Program-made: the position numbers and the translations under genes | Notes under the pieces: model-generated | Seen by the model: the letters and a program-made list of their open reading frames with translations, nothing else | Told to the model about the DNA's origin: nothing | Database searches by the model: none | DNA from: Amycolatopsis sp. CA-126428 | Lineage (GTDB): Bacteria; Actinomycetota; Actinomycetes; Mycobacteriales; Pseudonocardiaceae | DNA length: 64,000 nucleotides | Reading direction: 5' to 3' | NCBI RefSeq assembly: GCF_002904335.1 | Contig: NZ_PPHF01000169.1 | Location: 1-64,000 of the forward strand | Shown: positions 27,177 through 35,963 of the stretch, piece after piece | Layout of the letters: each line of letters opens with the position of its first letter | Numbering within the stretch: the stretch's first letter is position 1

Positions 27177-28381
27177 CCCAGCATCAGCAGGACCTGCAGC
27201 TCACCCACGACGAACCCGATCACCCCGCCGACGGCGATGAGCTTCCACTCGTCCTGCCGGAACGCCGGCCGCAGCAGGCCCTCGAACTCCAGCGGCGTCA
27301 ACGCCAGCATCCGCTGCTCGATCACCTTCGCGACGTCCATCGCCTCGGTCAGGTAGCCCTCGGCGTACCGGGCCGTGTCCGGCAGCTGCTCCAGCGCCTT
27401 CCGGGCCGCCGCGTGCTTCATTTCGCGCAGGCGCGTGCCGCCCACCGTCCAGGCCAGGGGCATCTGCGCGTCGACCGTTTCCGACACCAGGTGCTCCACG
27501 CGGGCGGCCAGCCGGTCGGCGCGGGGGCCGCGCAGGATCGCGTCGAGCAGGTTCTGGACGGTGAGGACCTCGGTCGCGATCAGCTCGCCGTACTGCCGCG
27601 CCACCTCGGCCCGGCGGCGCTGGAACTTGCCCTGGAAGATCACCCGCCCCACACGCACCGGCTCGCGGGGGACGAAGATCAGCTTGATCGCCAGCCAGTC
27701 CGTGCACAGCCCGATGACGCCGCCGAACACCGGCAGCACCCACGGCTCGCGCGTGAACGCCCACACGATCGTCTGCACGACACCCAGCCCGAACCCGAAG
27801 TAGATGCCCATCCGCGCGATGAACGCCATCTCCGGGCGGGACGTCTCGCGGATCAGCCGCACCAGCAGCTTCTTGTCGCGGGTCAGCCGCTGGACCGTCA
27901 TGTGCTGGACGTCGAGCACCTCGTCGAGGTTCTCGCGGACGTCGTCGAGGAAGTCCCGCACCAGCCGCGGCGCCGATGCCTGGACCTGCTTGATCAGCAG
28001 CTCCTGCGCCAGCGTCGGCAGGACCTCCCACAGCCGCGGGTGGTGCTCGGCCAGCACCTCGCGGGCGATGTGGTCGACCGCGCGCAGCAGCGGCTGTTCC
28101 AGCTCGCTGGTGATGATCACCGGGTCGATCCGGCCCAGGACCTCTTTGAGGTCCAGCAGGTTCGCCGTCAGCAGCTCGGTCGCGACCGCGGCCATCCGCC
28201 CGCCGTGCTTCGGGACGACGCCCTGCCAGCCGAGCAGCGGCGGGATCCCCACGAACTCCAGCGGCCGGAACATCATCTCGATGGCGACCCGCTTGGTGAC
28301 GTACCCGATCAGCGCGGCGACGAACGGCATCGCCGCGTACAGCGGCCAGTGCAGGGCGAGGTCGTGCAGGACAGCGTCCAT
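27173..28381 (-). CDS. DUF445 family membrane protein (second of a tandem pair)
   Basis: This 402-residue protein has a hydrophobic N-terminal segment (WPLYAAMPFVAALIGYVTKR). The DUF445 hallmark is AIEMMFRPLEFVG followed by WQGVVPKHGGRMA. Two middle helices follow (about 195-245), then a long charged helical part, and a final hydrophobic helix IAVGGVIGFVVGELQVLLML. GGGAGG precedes the ATG. It is a clear paralogue of the upstream gene at 28422, with 40 bases between them, so both are probably one transcript. The biochemical role of DUF445 is unknown. Confidence 0.85.
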   Translation of the reverse strand: MDAVLHDLALHWPLYAAMPFVAALIGYVTKRVAIEMMFRPLEFVGIPPLLGWQGVVPKHGGRMAAVATELLTANLLDLKEVLGRIDPVIITSELEQPLLRAVDHIAREVLAEHHPRLWEVLPTLAQELLIKQVQASAPRLVRDFLDDVRENLDEVLDVQHMTVQRLTRDKKLLVRLIRETSRPEMAFIARMGIYFGFGLGVVQTIVWAFTREPWVLPVFGGVIGLCTDWLAIKLIFVPREPVRVGRVIFQGKFQRRRAEVARQYGELIATEVLTVQNLLDAILRGPRADRLAARVEHLVSETVDAQMPLAWTVGGTRLREMKHAAARKALEQLPDTARYAEGYLTEAMDVAKVIEQRMLALTPLEFEGLLRPAFRQDEWKLIAVGGVIGFVVGELQVLLMLG

Positions 28382-28421
28382 TCCGGCCTCCCTCGCGATC
28401 CCGAGATCGAAACCGTACCGG

Positions 28422-29648
28422 CTACCCGAGCAGCAGGAGCACCTGCAGTTCCCCCACCAGGCCGCCGATGACCGCGCCGACGGCGATGAGCTTCCACTCG
28501 TCCTGCTTGAAGGCCGGCCGCAGGATGCCCTCGAATTCGAGCGGGGTCAGCTGCTGCATCTTCGTGACGATCGTGTTCCGGACGTCGAGGGCGCCGGTGG
28601 CGTAGCTCTCGACGTGTTTCACCGTTTCGGGGAGGAATTCGATCGCTTTGGCGGCGGCCGCGCGCTTCATCTCCTGGTATTGCCGGCCGCCGATGGTCAG
28701 CGCGACCAGCGGCTTGGCGATGCTCGCCTGCGCGTCGATCGTGCGCTGGACCTCGCGGGTGACCATGGCGAACAGCTTGTCGGCCCGCGGCCCGGTGAGC
28801 ACGGCCTCCATCACGTTCCGCACGGTGAGCACCTCGTCGGCGATCAGCGCACCGTAGTCGGCGGCGACCTCCTGGCGGCGCTTCTGGAACATGCCCTGCC
28901 AGCGGAAGACGCCGAACCCGCGGGGCTCGCGTGGGTAGAAGATCATCTTGAGGGCGAGCCAGTCCGTGACGAAGCCCGTGACGAAACCGAAGACCGGCAT
29001 GATGAGCGGCTCTTTCGTCAGCGCCCAGGCGGCGAACTGGACGAGCCCGATCACGAACCCGAACCAGATCCCCGACCGCGCGATGAACCGGAACTCGGGC
29101 GCGGCGACCTCGCGGATCAGCCGGCAGGTCAGCGACTTGTCGCGGACCATGGCGTTGATCAGCATGTCGTCGACGTCGAGGACGTCGTCGATGTTGGCCG
29201 AGACCTCCCGCAGCAGCCGCTTGACGACGATCGGCGCCTGCGCGCGGACCTGGTCGACGAGCAGCTGCTGCGCCCGCGCCGGCAGCAGTTCCCAGAGCCG
29301 CGGCTGGTAGGTCTCCATGACCTCCCGCGTGATCTCCTCGACGGCCTTCAGCAGGGGCGGTTCGAGCTCTTTGACCATTTCTTCCGGATCGAGCCGGGCG
29401 AAGATCTCCTGCGGGTCGACGAGGTTGCGGGTCAGCAGGTCGACGGCCGTGGTGGCCATCCGCCGCGCGTTCGCCGGGATGACGCCCTGCCAGCCGAAGG
29501 GTTTGACGCCGGCGAACTCCAGGGGCCGGAACATCATCTCGATGGCGACGCGCTTGGTGAGGTAGCCGATCAGGGCGGCGATGAGCGGCATGGTGGCGTA
29601 GACGGGCCAGTGCGCGCCGATGTCCGCGAGGACGGCCGGTATGTCCAC
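28422..29648 (-). CDS. DUF445 family membrane protein (first of a tandem pair)
   Basis: This 408-residue protein shares the same architecture and motifs with its downstream paralogue: AIEMMFRPLEFAGVKPFGWQ, EFLPETVKHVESYATGALD, and C-terminal EFEGILRPAFKQDEWKLIAV followed by a terminal hydrophobic helix. The GTG at 29648 follows AGGAG with six bases between. The tandem arrangement indicates a local duplication, and the two may form a heteromer. No function is established. Confidence 0.85.
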   Translation of the reverse strand: MDIPAVLADIGAHWPVYATMPLIAALIGYLTKRVAIEMMFRPLEFAGVKPFGWQGVIPANARRMATTAVDLLTRNLVDPQEIFARLDPEEMVKELEPPLLKAVEEITREVMETYQPRLWELLPARAQQLLVDQVRAQAPIVVKRLLREVSANIDDVLDVDDMLINAMVRDKSLTCRLIREVAAPEFRFIARSGIWFGFVIGLVQFAAWALTKEPLIMPVFGFVTGFVTDWLALKMIFYPREPRGFGVFRWQGMFQKRRQEVAADYGALIADEVLTVRNVMEAVLTGPRADKLFAMVTREVQRTIDAQASIAKPLVALTIGGRQYQEMKRAAAAKAIEFLPETVKHVESYATGALDVRNTIVTKMQQLTPLEFEGILRPAFKQDEWKLIAVGAVIGGLVGELQVLLLLG

Positions 29649-29769
29649 AGTGAACTCCTCACGTCCGGCCGACGGTTCAGGATGCCATGCGTCACCGGGG
29701 GTTCCAATATTCGTGATGCATCCGTTTGGCGGTACGCATCGAAGGACCCTTGCTCATTAAGGTGGCCCG

Positions 29770-30735
29770 ATGGTCGCGCCTGAGAAGCCCCAGTCCGCTC
29801 CGAAGACTGCCCAGTTCGCCGTCGGTGTCCGCGGCTACAACCAGCGTCAGGTCGACGCGCGCCTCGCCGAGCTGACGAAGGAGCTTCGCGAGACGTCCCG
29901 CAACCGCGACGACGCCGTCGCGACGTCCTCGGACCTGACGAAGGCCCTCGCGTACGCGCAGAAGGAGCTGGCCGAGACGAAGGCCGCCCTGGCCAGGATG
30001 AGCTCGAGCCCGTCCGGCGCGGGCGCGATGGCCGAGCGCGTCCGGATGATGATGCAGCTCGCCGAAGAGGAGATCGCGGACCTGCGTTCGGCCGCCGAGG
30101 CGGATGCGGAATCGACCCGCGACCAGGCGGACAAGTACGCGCACGAGACCCGCCGCACGGCCGACAAGCTGGCGAAGGACGCGGAGGAGGAGCGCGCCCG
30201 GCTGCTGTCGCAGGCGAAGAGCGAGATCGAGAAGCTGAACGCGGCGGCGGGCGCGAAGAGGGTCGAGCAGGCAGCGGCGGCCGAGCGAGCCCGCAAGGAA
30301 GCGGACGCGGCGGCCGAGGCGGCCGCGGCTGCGCTGCGTGAGGAAGCGGACCAGAAGGCGGCCGCGGAGCTGGCCGCGCGGAAGAAGGCCTTCGAGGAGG
30401 AGTTCGCGCGGAAGAAGCAGGAGACGGAGGCCGCGCTGGCTTCGGCTCAGGCGGCGCAGGCTTCGGCGGATCAGAACCGGAAGCTGGCGCTGGACCTGCG
30501 GGCGAAGATCGCGGAGCGGATCGCGGCTACGGATGTGGCGGTGAAGGAAGCTATGCGGCTGCTGGCGCCTGCGGAAGATGCTCCTGCTGCTCCGGCCGCT
30601 TCTGCTGCTCCTGCTGGTCCCGGCGCTCCTGCCGCTCCTGCCGCGAATGGGGACCGGAAGCCTGCGCCTGCTCCGAAGGTTTCGGCGGCTTCCGCTGGTT
30701 CTTCGGCTGCTCCGGCTGCTCCGGCGAAGGCCTAG
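29770..30735 (+). CDS. DivIVA-like coiled-coil protein
   Basis: This 321-residue protein has an N-terminal DivIVA-type motif (FAVGVRGYNQRQVDARLAEL). A coiled coil of about 200 residues follows, rich in Ala, Glu, Lys and Arg (MMMQLAEEEIADLRSAAEAD is typical of the actinobacterial filament family), then an Ala/Pro tail of about 55 residues. The GYNQRQVD motif is the membrane- or curvature-recognition element in DivIVA/Wag31. It is distinct from the main Wag31, which lies in the cell-division cluster. A cytoskeletal or polar scaffold role is inferred. AAGGTGG precedes the ATG. Confidence 0.75.
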   Translation: MVAPEKPQSAPKTAQFAVGVRGYNQRQVDARLAELTKELRETSRNRDDAVATSSDLTKALAYAQKELAETKAALARMSSSPSGAGAMAERVRMMMQLAEEEIADLRSAAEADAESTRDQADKYAHETRRTADKLAKDAEEERARLLSQAKSEIEKLNAAAGAKRVEQAAAAERARKEADAAAEAAAAALREEADQKAAAELAARKKAFEEEFARKKQETEAALASAQAAQASADQNRKLALDLRAKIAERIAATDVAVKEAMRLLAPAEDAPAAPAASAAPAGPGAPAAPAANGDRKPAPAPKVSAASAGSSAAPAAPAKA

Positions 30736-30771
30736 TTGTCTTGGGTTGTCCGTAGATTTTGGGAGTCCCAC

Positions 30772-30895
30772 CACCCCGAAGCCGAATTGTGACTACGGAC
30801 GGTGGCGCCGCGTCAAGGCGGGAAAGATGCCTTGACCCGGCGCCACCGTCCGTGTTTTGGCTTCGGATCGGGGTGGCGGGGAGGTCTGGGTGGGG
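30772..30895. repeat. Structured intergenic element, copy 1
   Basis: About 124 bases are shared with 41467-41591 at high identity. An inner stem TCAAGGC/GCCTTGA encloses GGGAAAGAT; a middle stem pairs CGGACGGTGGCGCCG with CGGCGCCACCGTCCG; an outer stem pairs CCGAAGCC with GGCTTCGG, flanked by CCCC/GGGG. It follows the DivIVA-like gene by 36 bases. It could be a mobile repeat or encode a structured RNA. See copy 2 for covariation. Confidence 0.9.
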
Positions 30896-30899
30896 TGCC

Positions 30900-31145
30900 G
30901 GTCATGCGCGGGCCTGCCGGTTTCGGCGGCCTGCGGCCTGCGGCCGGGCGAACCGCGGCCTGCGGCCGGGCGGACGGGGGCGGACGGCGGCGGGCGGACC
31001 GCGGCGGGCGGCCGCGGCGGGCGGCCGCGCGGACCGCGGCCTGCGGCCCCGTGATCCTCTGCCGATGCGCAAGCCCGACCCGACCCGACCGGCGTGGCCC
31101 GACCTGGCCCGACCCGACCCAACCTGGCCCGGCCCGGCCCGGCAA
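30900..31145. repeat. Low-complexity GC-rich tract
   Basis: Degenerate short repeats based on GCGGCCTGCGGCC give way to CCCGACC and GGCCCG runs (for example CCCGACCCGACCCGACC near 31077). There is no codon-bias signal for a gene despite open frames on both strands. It occupies most of the 507-base gap between the DivIVA-like gene and the aldolase gene. Confidence 0.75.
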
Positions 31146-31242
31146 AGCGAATAAATCCCCCGCGCGGGGAGGTGGCCGAAGCTTGTGGGTGGCTGGCAGT
31201 GTTCAGCTCAGTTGCTGATCACCCACTAGACGGGACCTGCGC

Positions 31243-31893
31243 ATGATCCTCGAGACCGAGCGGGCCGCCGTGTGTGCCTATGCGCGCCGGATGGTCGGTG
31301 ATGGCCTGGTCGTCGGTACCTCCGGCAACGTCTCGCTGCGGGCCGGTGATCTCGTCGCCGTCACGCCCACCGGTGTCGCTTACTCCAGCCTGACTCCCGG
31401 CGACATCGCCGTCGTCGATCTTGGGGGGCAGGTTGTCGATGGCTCGCTCAAGCCGACTAGTGAACTGCCGATGCACCTGTCCGTGTACTGGGATGTTCGT
31501 GACCCGGACAGTGAGCCCGTCACCGCCGTCGTGCACACGCACTCGCCGCACGCCACCGCCGTCTCGACGCTTGTGCGTGAGGTTCCGCCGATTCACTACA
31601 TCATCGCCACCATCGGTCCCTCGGTGCGTGTCGCGCGCTACGCCACCTACGGCACGCCGGAGCTTGCGGCCGCCGTGCTGGAGGCGCTCGAAGGGCGCCG
31701 TGGCTGCCTGCTGGCCAACCACGGCACCCTCACCTACGGCGACGGTCTGGAGGCCGCTTACCACCGCGCCCAGCAGCTCGAATGGGCCTGCCGCGTGTGG
31801 CTGCTCGCGCAGAGCGCCGGCCGGCCCAGCCTGCTGCCGCCGCCCGAGGTCGCCAATGTCGTCGAACGGCTGCGGGGTTACGGGCAGGGCTAA
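31243..31893 (+). CDS. Class II aldolase/adducin family protein (FucA-like)
   Basis: This 216-residue protein resembles L-fuculose-1-phosphate aldolase. It has the N-terminal GTSGNVSLRAGD, acid/base region SELPMHLSVYW, zinc ligands in VVHTHSPHATA (two histidines) and a third histidine in LLANHGTLTYGDG. Such enzymes split sugar 1-phosphates to dihydroxyacetone phosphate and lactaldehyde, but many actinobacterial members have other substrates. No sugar kinase or isomerase is adjacent. The stop interlocks with that of the convergent HD gene in CTAA. Confidence 0.87.
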   Translation: MILETERAAVCAYARRMVGDGLVVGTSGNVSLRAGDLVAVTPTGVAYSSLTPGDIAVVDLGGQVVDGSLKPTSELPMHLSVYWDVRDPDSEPVTAVVHTHSPHATAVSTLVREVPPIHYIIATIGPSVRVARYATYGTPELAAAVLEALEGRRGCLLANHGTLTYGDGLEAAYHRAQQLEWACRVWLLAQSAGRPSLLPPPEVANVVERLRGYGQG

Positions 31894-32543
31894 GACGCCA
31901 CCGCGGCCAGCAGCTCCGCCACCGTCGGGTCGTCCACCGCCTCCTTGATGCAGCGCCACAGCTGCAGGTTCGCCGTCGCCCAGCGGGAGTACGTGGCCGC
32001 CGCCTCCGGGTTGTAGAAGTAATACCCCTCGTCGTGGACGTCGCACTGCTCGCCGACGATCTTGTCCGCCAGCTCGCGCAGGCTCAGCCCGTTCTCGCGC
32101 AGGTACCGGTGCGCCAGCACCACCGGCGTCACCGGCAACGCCTTGAACAACGTGTCCGCGTCGCTCAGTGCCTGCGCTTCCAGCGAAATGTCGCGGCCGC
32201 GCGTGGCCATTTCCGCTTCGTCGACGATCTCGTCGATCCACCGCGCGATCCACGCCGGAACGCCGCATTCGGCGAGGATTTCCCGCCGCAGGCTCCGGCC
32301 CGCCGCGGCGGGCGAGTTCCGGAGCACCAGGTAGTTGACGTCGTGCACCAGCGCGGCCACTTCCACCACCGCCGCGTCGGCACCGTTGTGCCGGGCGAAA
32401 CCGGCCGCCTTCGTGCGGACGAAATTCACGTGGTGCCACCCGTGGAACGGCAGCCGATCGGCGTACTCCCGGCAGAGCCGGTGGACCCGATTACCGATGG
32501 CGTCGACGATGACGTGGTCGATCGTGCTTTCCTGCGTGCGCAT
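31890..32543 (-). CDS. HD-domain phosphohydrolase-like protein
   Basis: This 217-residue protein has the HD metal motif split over FHGWHHVNFVRTKAAGF, AALVHDVNYL (the His-Asp pair) and LSDADTLFKALP (distal Asp). Metal-dependent phosphohydrolase or nucleotidase activity is expected; the substrate is unknown. GGGAGAGG precedes the ATG. The C-terminus (YYFYNPEAAATYSRWA) is not one I recognise. It is leftward and downstream of the cupin gene with 73 bases between. Confidence 0.78.
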   Translation of the reverse strand: MRTQESTIDHVIVDAIGNRVHRLCREYADRLPFHGWHHVNFVRTKAAGFARHNGADAAVVEVAALVHDVNYLVLRNSPAAAGRSLRREILAECGVPAWIARWIDEIVDEAEMATRGRDISLEAQALSDADTLFKALPVTPVVLAHRYLRENGLSLRELADKIVGEQCDVHDEGYYFYNPEAAATYSRWATANLQLWRCIKEAVDDPTVAELLAAVAS

Positions 32544-32616
32544 ACACCTCTCCCATCCCGGCCGTGGTGTTCAGACGGGTGGAGTAATGGTAAGCGCCGC
32601 TGACGCCGGTGTGTAG

Positions 32617-33255
32617 CTAGATGCGGTCGGCCAATTCCCCCAATCGGACCTCTACCGGAACGTGACGATGACCGATTCCGCCGGCCGGATCGAACGACAA
32701 GCTGAAACTGCTCACCGGGCGTGATTTGACGAGGAAAGTCATCGTTCCGGTGGCCGCTTCCGGGATCCGGTGGAATTCGTCGGCGAGCATGGTGGCGCAC
32801 GCGCCGGCCAGGCACCGCGTCCGGCGGCGCAACCGCGCGGACGTGATCAGCCCGGTGCCGGCGTCGATCGTCGTCTCGTACCTTTCGTGCAGGTAGTCAC
32901 CACGGAGGATCGTGGTGCAGAAGTGGTACCTGTGGTTGTGCACCGAGTCCGCGTACCCCTCCCGCCAGTCCTGCTGCGCCTTGTATTCGTGCAGCCAGAA
33001 GGAAAACGGGTCGGTCGGCGAATCGAGCAGGCACCAGGCGAAGTGGGTGGTCGTTTCCCGGGACGAGCGCAGGACCTTGGTGGCCTGCGCGGCGGACAGT
33101 GCGCGGAGCTGCGTGCGCAGCTCTTCCCGCAGCCCGGCCTGGGCGGCCCACGGCCGGAACCAGCCGTCGACGGCGCGCCAGTCCGCGGCGAGCGGGAACC
33201 TGGCCGTGCGCAGGCGCGTGGCCAGTTCGGAAAGGGGGGACAGGCGGGTGAGCAA
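32617..33255 (-). CDS. Cupin-like protein of unknown function
   Basis: This 212-residue protein carries a probable cupin-type metal centre: the string SVHNHRYHFCTTILRGDYLH has the His-x-His spacing and a following glycine and histidine. The first 70 residues are helical. Start is TTG at 33255, chosen because GGGAG stands six bases upstream and the stop of the preceding gene is two bases away, indicating translational coupling to it. The partner is a two-helix membrane protein. I cannot assign a reaction; thiol or small-molecule dioxygenase-like chemistry is one possibility. Confidence 0.6.
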   Translation of the reverse strand: MLTRLSPLSELATRLRTARFPLAADWRAVDGWFRPWAAQAGLREELRTQLRALSAAQATKVLRSSRETTTHFAWCLLDSPTDPFSFWLHEYKAQQDWREGYADSVHNHRYHFCTTILRGDYLHERYETTIDAGTGLITSARLRRRTRCLAGACATMLADEFHRIPEAATGTMTFLVKSRPVSSFSLSFDPAGGIGHRHVPVEVRLGELADRI

Positions 33256-33257
33256 GG

Positions 33258-34271
33258 TCAGCTCCCTAGCTCGGCGACTGCGGAGAACTCCGCGCGGAAG
33301 GCGTGGAACTTGCCCTCCAGCTCGCGGAACTGCTCCTCGGACAACGGGGATCCGGTGATCTTTTCGAACAGCGCCAGGAAATCCGTCCGCGTCGTCGCGG
33401 ACGTGATGCGGAAGTGGCGGCCGGTCCGGGACTGCGAGACGCGCACGAATTCGGCGCGTTCCATGTTGTAGAGGAAGGAACCTTCGGTGAATCGCAAGGA
33501 CCGCGGGTACAGCTTGGTGGCGCCGCGGACGTCGCTGTAGAGCGACACCCACACGCTGGCGTCGAACATCTCGAGCCGGTCCAGCGGCGGGTCGGCGACC
33601 ACGGTGATGTCGACCGACGCGCAGCGGCTGCGCGCCAGGAAGAGGCCGACGAGCCCGATCCGGATCTCTTCGTCGAGCCGGGTCTGGATTCGTTCGTAGT
33701 CGACGTCGGCCGCCTCACGCCGCAGCAGGTACCGGGCGCGCCCGCTGATCGAGCTCGCGTCGCGCGGATCGGCGATGACGGCCCGCAGTTCCCGCTCGGT
33801 GCGGGAAAGCAGCAGCCGGGCGGCCGCGTGCCGCCCGGAGAAACCGCGGAAGAAGTACTGCCGGGTCGCGTCGAGGTCGGCCATCAGCGCGCGGTTGAAC
33901 GCGGGGTCGGGATCGGTCGTCGCCTCGAAGACGTCGGTGGGGAAGAACTCCTTGTTCAGCGCGCGGTATTCGGCGCTCAGGTCCTCCAGCGCGCGCCGGC
34001 TTTCCTCGATCACCGGGGTGACGAGTGCCTTCTGCGACGCGCTGGCGGTGATCAGTGTCTGGCCGAACCCGACGATCGCGGAGATCAGGGTGCCGGTGCC
34101 CAGCGACGTCACCAGGTTCTTCCCGGTGCCGGGGTCCATCAGGCCGGCGATCCACAAGCTCAGGCCGGCGACCACGACCAGGACCGTGAGGAGCAGGCTC
34201 GTCCTGGTCCAGAAGATCTCTTGCAGCGGGGTACGGCGGAGGCGTCCGTCAGCCGCGGCCACGTGCTTCAC
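33258..34271 (-). CDS. Two-helix membrane protein with large cytoplasmic domain, unknown function
   Basis: This protein of 337 residues has two transmembrane helices near the N-terminus (SLLLTVLVVVAGLSLWIAGL and TGTLISAIVGFGQTLIT). About 250 soluble residues follow with no family I recognise; notable strings are SISGRARYLLRREAADVDY and GSFLYNMERAEFVRVSQS. GTG at 34271 directly abuts GAGGGAG, so the next in-frame GTG at 34262, with better spacing, may be the true start. It is coupled to the cupin gene two bases downstream. A 10-base inverted repeat upstream (34300-34339) may regulate the pair. Confidence 0.6.
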   Translation of the reverse strand: MKHVAAADGRLRRTPLQEIFWTRTSLLLTVLVVVAGLSLWIAGLMDPGTGKNLVTSLGTGTLISAIVGFGQTLITASASQKALVTPVIEESRRALEDLSAEYRALNKEFFPTDVFEATTDPDPAFNRALMADLDATRQYFFRGFSGRHAAARLLLSRTERELRAVIADPRDASSISGRARYLLRREAADVDYERIQTRLDEEIRIGLVGLFLARSRCASVDITVVADPPLDRLEMFDASVWVSLYSDVRGATKLYPRSLRFTEGSFLYNMERAEFVRVSQSRTGRHFRITSATTRTDFLALFEKITGSPLSEEQFRELEGKFHAFRAEFSAVAELGS

Positions 34272-34299
34272 CTCCCTCGAACCACCCGAACGGACGTAT

Positions 34300-34339
34300 G
34301 CGTAAAGTGTCTGTTCGAGCGCGGGGAGTCACTTTACGC
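34300..34339. promoter_or_regulatory. Inverted repeat upstream of the membrane/cupin gene pair
   Basis: GCGTAAAGTG at 34300-34309 and its exact complement CACTTTACGC at 34330-34339 are separated by 20 bases. The element is 29 bases upstream of the GTG start. Two AT-rich half sites about three helical turns apart suggest binding of a dimeric regulator. Confidence 0.5.
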
Positions 34340-34453
34340 GCCTATCGAGGTGTGCGATATAAGAAGTTCGGGGGACAGGACTGACGGACGGACGTCACTC
34401 TCGGCAATAATTCACCGAGTCGGCCGGTTTTCCGAAAATAGGGAAAACCATGA

Positions 34454-35035
34454 TCAAAGCGTGCGCGGGAGCCCCTTTTCGTACCAGCCCGGGCCCGGTT
34501 CGGCGGTCATCAGGTAGTCCACCACGACCGGGGCGGGCGCCGGGTGGATCTCCGGGTGGTCGCGTTCACCACGGGCCAGGTCGACCGGCCAGGCCAGTTT
34601 TTCTTCGTCGAGCGAAAACTCGCCGCCGGCACCCGTGCGGTTGCCGCGGGCGTCGAGCCGGGACCACTTGCCGTGCAGGTACACGGCATTCAGCCCGTGC
34701 AGCGCGGAGAGCTCCTGGTAGCAGAAGCCGGCCGGAATCCCTTGCGCCCGCAGCAAAGCGGCGAGCAGGTGCGACTTCGCGTAGCAGATCCCGACGCGCT
34801 CGCGCAGGACGTCCGACGCCCGCCAGGTGACCCGCGGATCACCGGCGTCGATGACGTGCTCGACCTCGTCCCGCACGAAGAGGAAAGCGGTTCTGGCGGC
34901 TTCGGCGGGATCGTCGCCGCCGGCGCGCAGAGCGTCGGCGAGCGCGCGGATCGAGGGGTGCTCGTGGTCGACGACGGCGTCGGCGGCGAGGTAGTCGCCG
35001 AGCCGATCGGAAGTGGGCGCCGGAACCGGATGCAT
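34454..35035 (-). CDS. Transglutaminase-like domain protein
   Basis: This 193-residue protein has the catalytic cysteine in RERVGICYAKSHLLAALL, the histidine in ALHGLNAVYLHGKW and the acid in SRLDARGN. Bacterial members are cysteine proteases or amidases rather than crosslinkers. ATG at 35035 is preferred, although an in-frame ATG at 35092 exists. There is no signal peptide, so it is cytoplasmic. Neighbours (histidine phosphatase 73 bases upstream) give no clear clue. Confidence 0.8.
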   Translation of the reverse strand: MHPVPAPTSDRLGDYLAADAVVDHEHPSIRALADALRAGGDDPAEAARTAFLFVRDEVEHVIDAGDPRVTWRASDVLRERVGICYAKSHLLAALLRAQGIPAGFCYQELSALHGLNAVYLHGKWSRLDARGNRTGAGGEFSLDEEKLAWPVDLARGERDHPEIHPAPAPVVVDYLMTAEPGPGWYEKGLPRTL

Positions 35036-35108
35036 CCACGCATCCTGACACGTTCGGCCATTCGGGCGAGAGCCGTTTTCCGGGGCGGACACGCTTCGCG
35101 GTTGCCGG

Positions 35109-35714
35109 CTACGGAACGTAGAAGTCGGGCGGGAAGCCGGTCCAGCGCAGTTCGGCGGGGAGGTGGCTCAGGTCGTTGTAGGTCAGCAGCGCGGCGGGCC
35201 GTCCCGGGGAGTACCGGATGACGGTCAGGCCGGCGTTGGCGTGGGTGAGGGTGAGCCAGCGCCACGGCGGTGCGTCCTGGGCCGCGCGGATGAGCCAGCC
35301 GGCGAGGAAGTTGTGCGTGACGAGGACTTCGTACCTGGGCTCGCTTCCCGGCACCGGACCGCTGAACCGGCGTTCGGCGTCGGCGGCCAGTTCTTCGTCG
35401 GCGGGCGGGAATTGGCGGGTGAAGGCGAGCAGGAGGTCGCCGGAGGTTTCCGGGAGTTCCTCGCGCTTCGGCGTGTACGGGACGAAGTCGCCGGCCGCCT
35501 TCTCGACGTGGAGGGGAACAGCCGGGAGCTGGCCGGCGACGAGGTGGGCGGTCTGTGCGGCCCGCGGCAGGGGGCCGTGGTGGATCGAGGTGACCGGGAC
35601 GTCGCGGAGACGACGTCCGAGCAGGACGGCTTGGCGCCGGCCCGCTTCGGTGAGCGTTCCGTCCGGTCCCGCTTCACCGTGACGGGTGAGGAAGAGGTAC
35701 CGCGTGGTCAGCAC
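35109..35714 (-). CDS. Histidine phosphatase superfamily protein
   Basis: This 201-residue protein has the phosphohistidine motif FLTRHGEAGPDG at the N-terminus, an arginine in HHGPLPRAAQTA and the second catalytic histidine in VLVTHNFLAGWL. Start is GTG at 35714. Such enzymes dephosphorylate sugars, nucleotides or proteins; the substrate is not evident. It may be co-transcribed with the transglutaminase-like gene. Confidence 0.87.
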   Translation of the reverse strand: MLTTRYLFLTRHGEAGPDGTLTEAGRRQAVLLGRRLRDVPVTSIHHGPLPRAAQTAHLVAGQLPAVPLHVEKAAGDFVPYTPKREELPETSGDLLLAFTRQFPPADEELAADAERRFSGPVPGSEPRYEVLVTHNFLAGWLIRAAQDAPPWRWLTLTHANAGLTVIRYSPGRPAALLTYNDLSHLPAELRWTGFPPDFYVP

Positions 35715-35963
35715 GGGGTCAGGGTTTCACGCTTGGGCCGTTCGGGTGAGCGGGTTGGGGATAGTGAACGGATGAGCGAGCCCTGGGGGCTTCCTCAGGC
35801 GAGGGGGACGAGCGCGCCTTCGGGGCTTTTCGCTCGGGGTTTGGGCGGCTACCGATCATGCTGCCGGTTTGCGGGCTTGGTTGTGCTGCCGGTTCGGCCG
35901 TCTGTCGGCAGGGGGGTGTGGTCGGTGCGGTTGGTGTGGCCTTGTGCGGTCGGGGGTGTGGTT
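35715..35963. other. Intergenic stretch without a gene
   Basis: I see no gene here. It contains short GC-rich imperfect hairpins (for example around 35787-35850, where GAGCGAG is echoed by TTCGCTC) and G/T-rich sequence near 35870-35960, which may terminate the MBOAT gene transcript. Confidence 0.5.

Noticed and set aside
30772-30895. Element copy 1 as a metabolite riboswitch
   Set aside because: It is about 350 bases from the next gene, and copy 2 is antisense to its neighbours; no known riboswitch core is visible.
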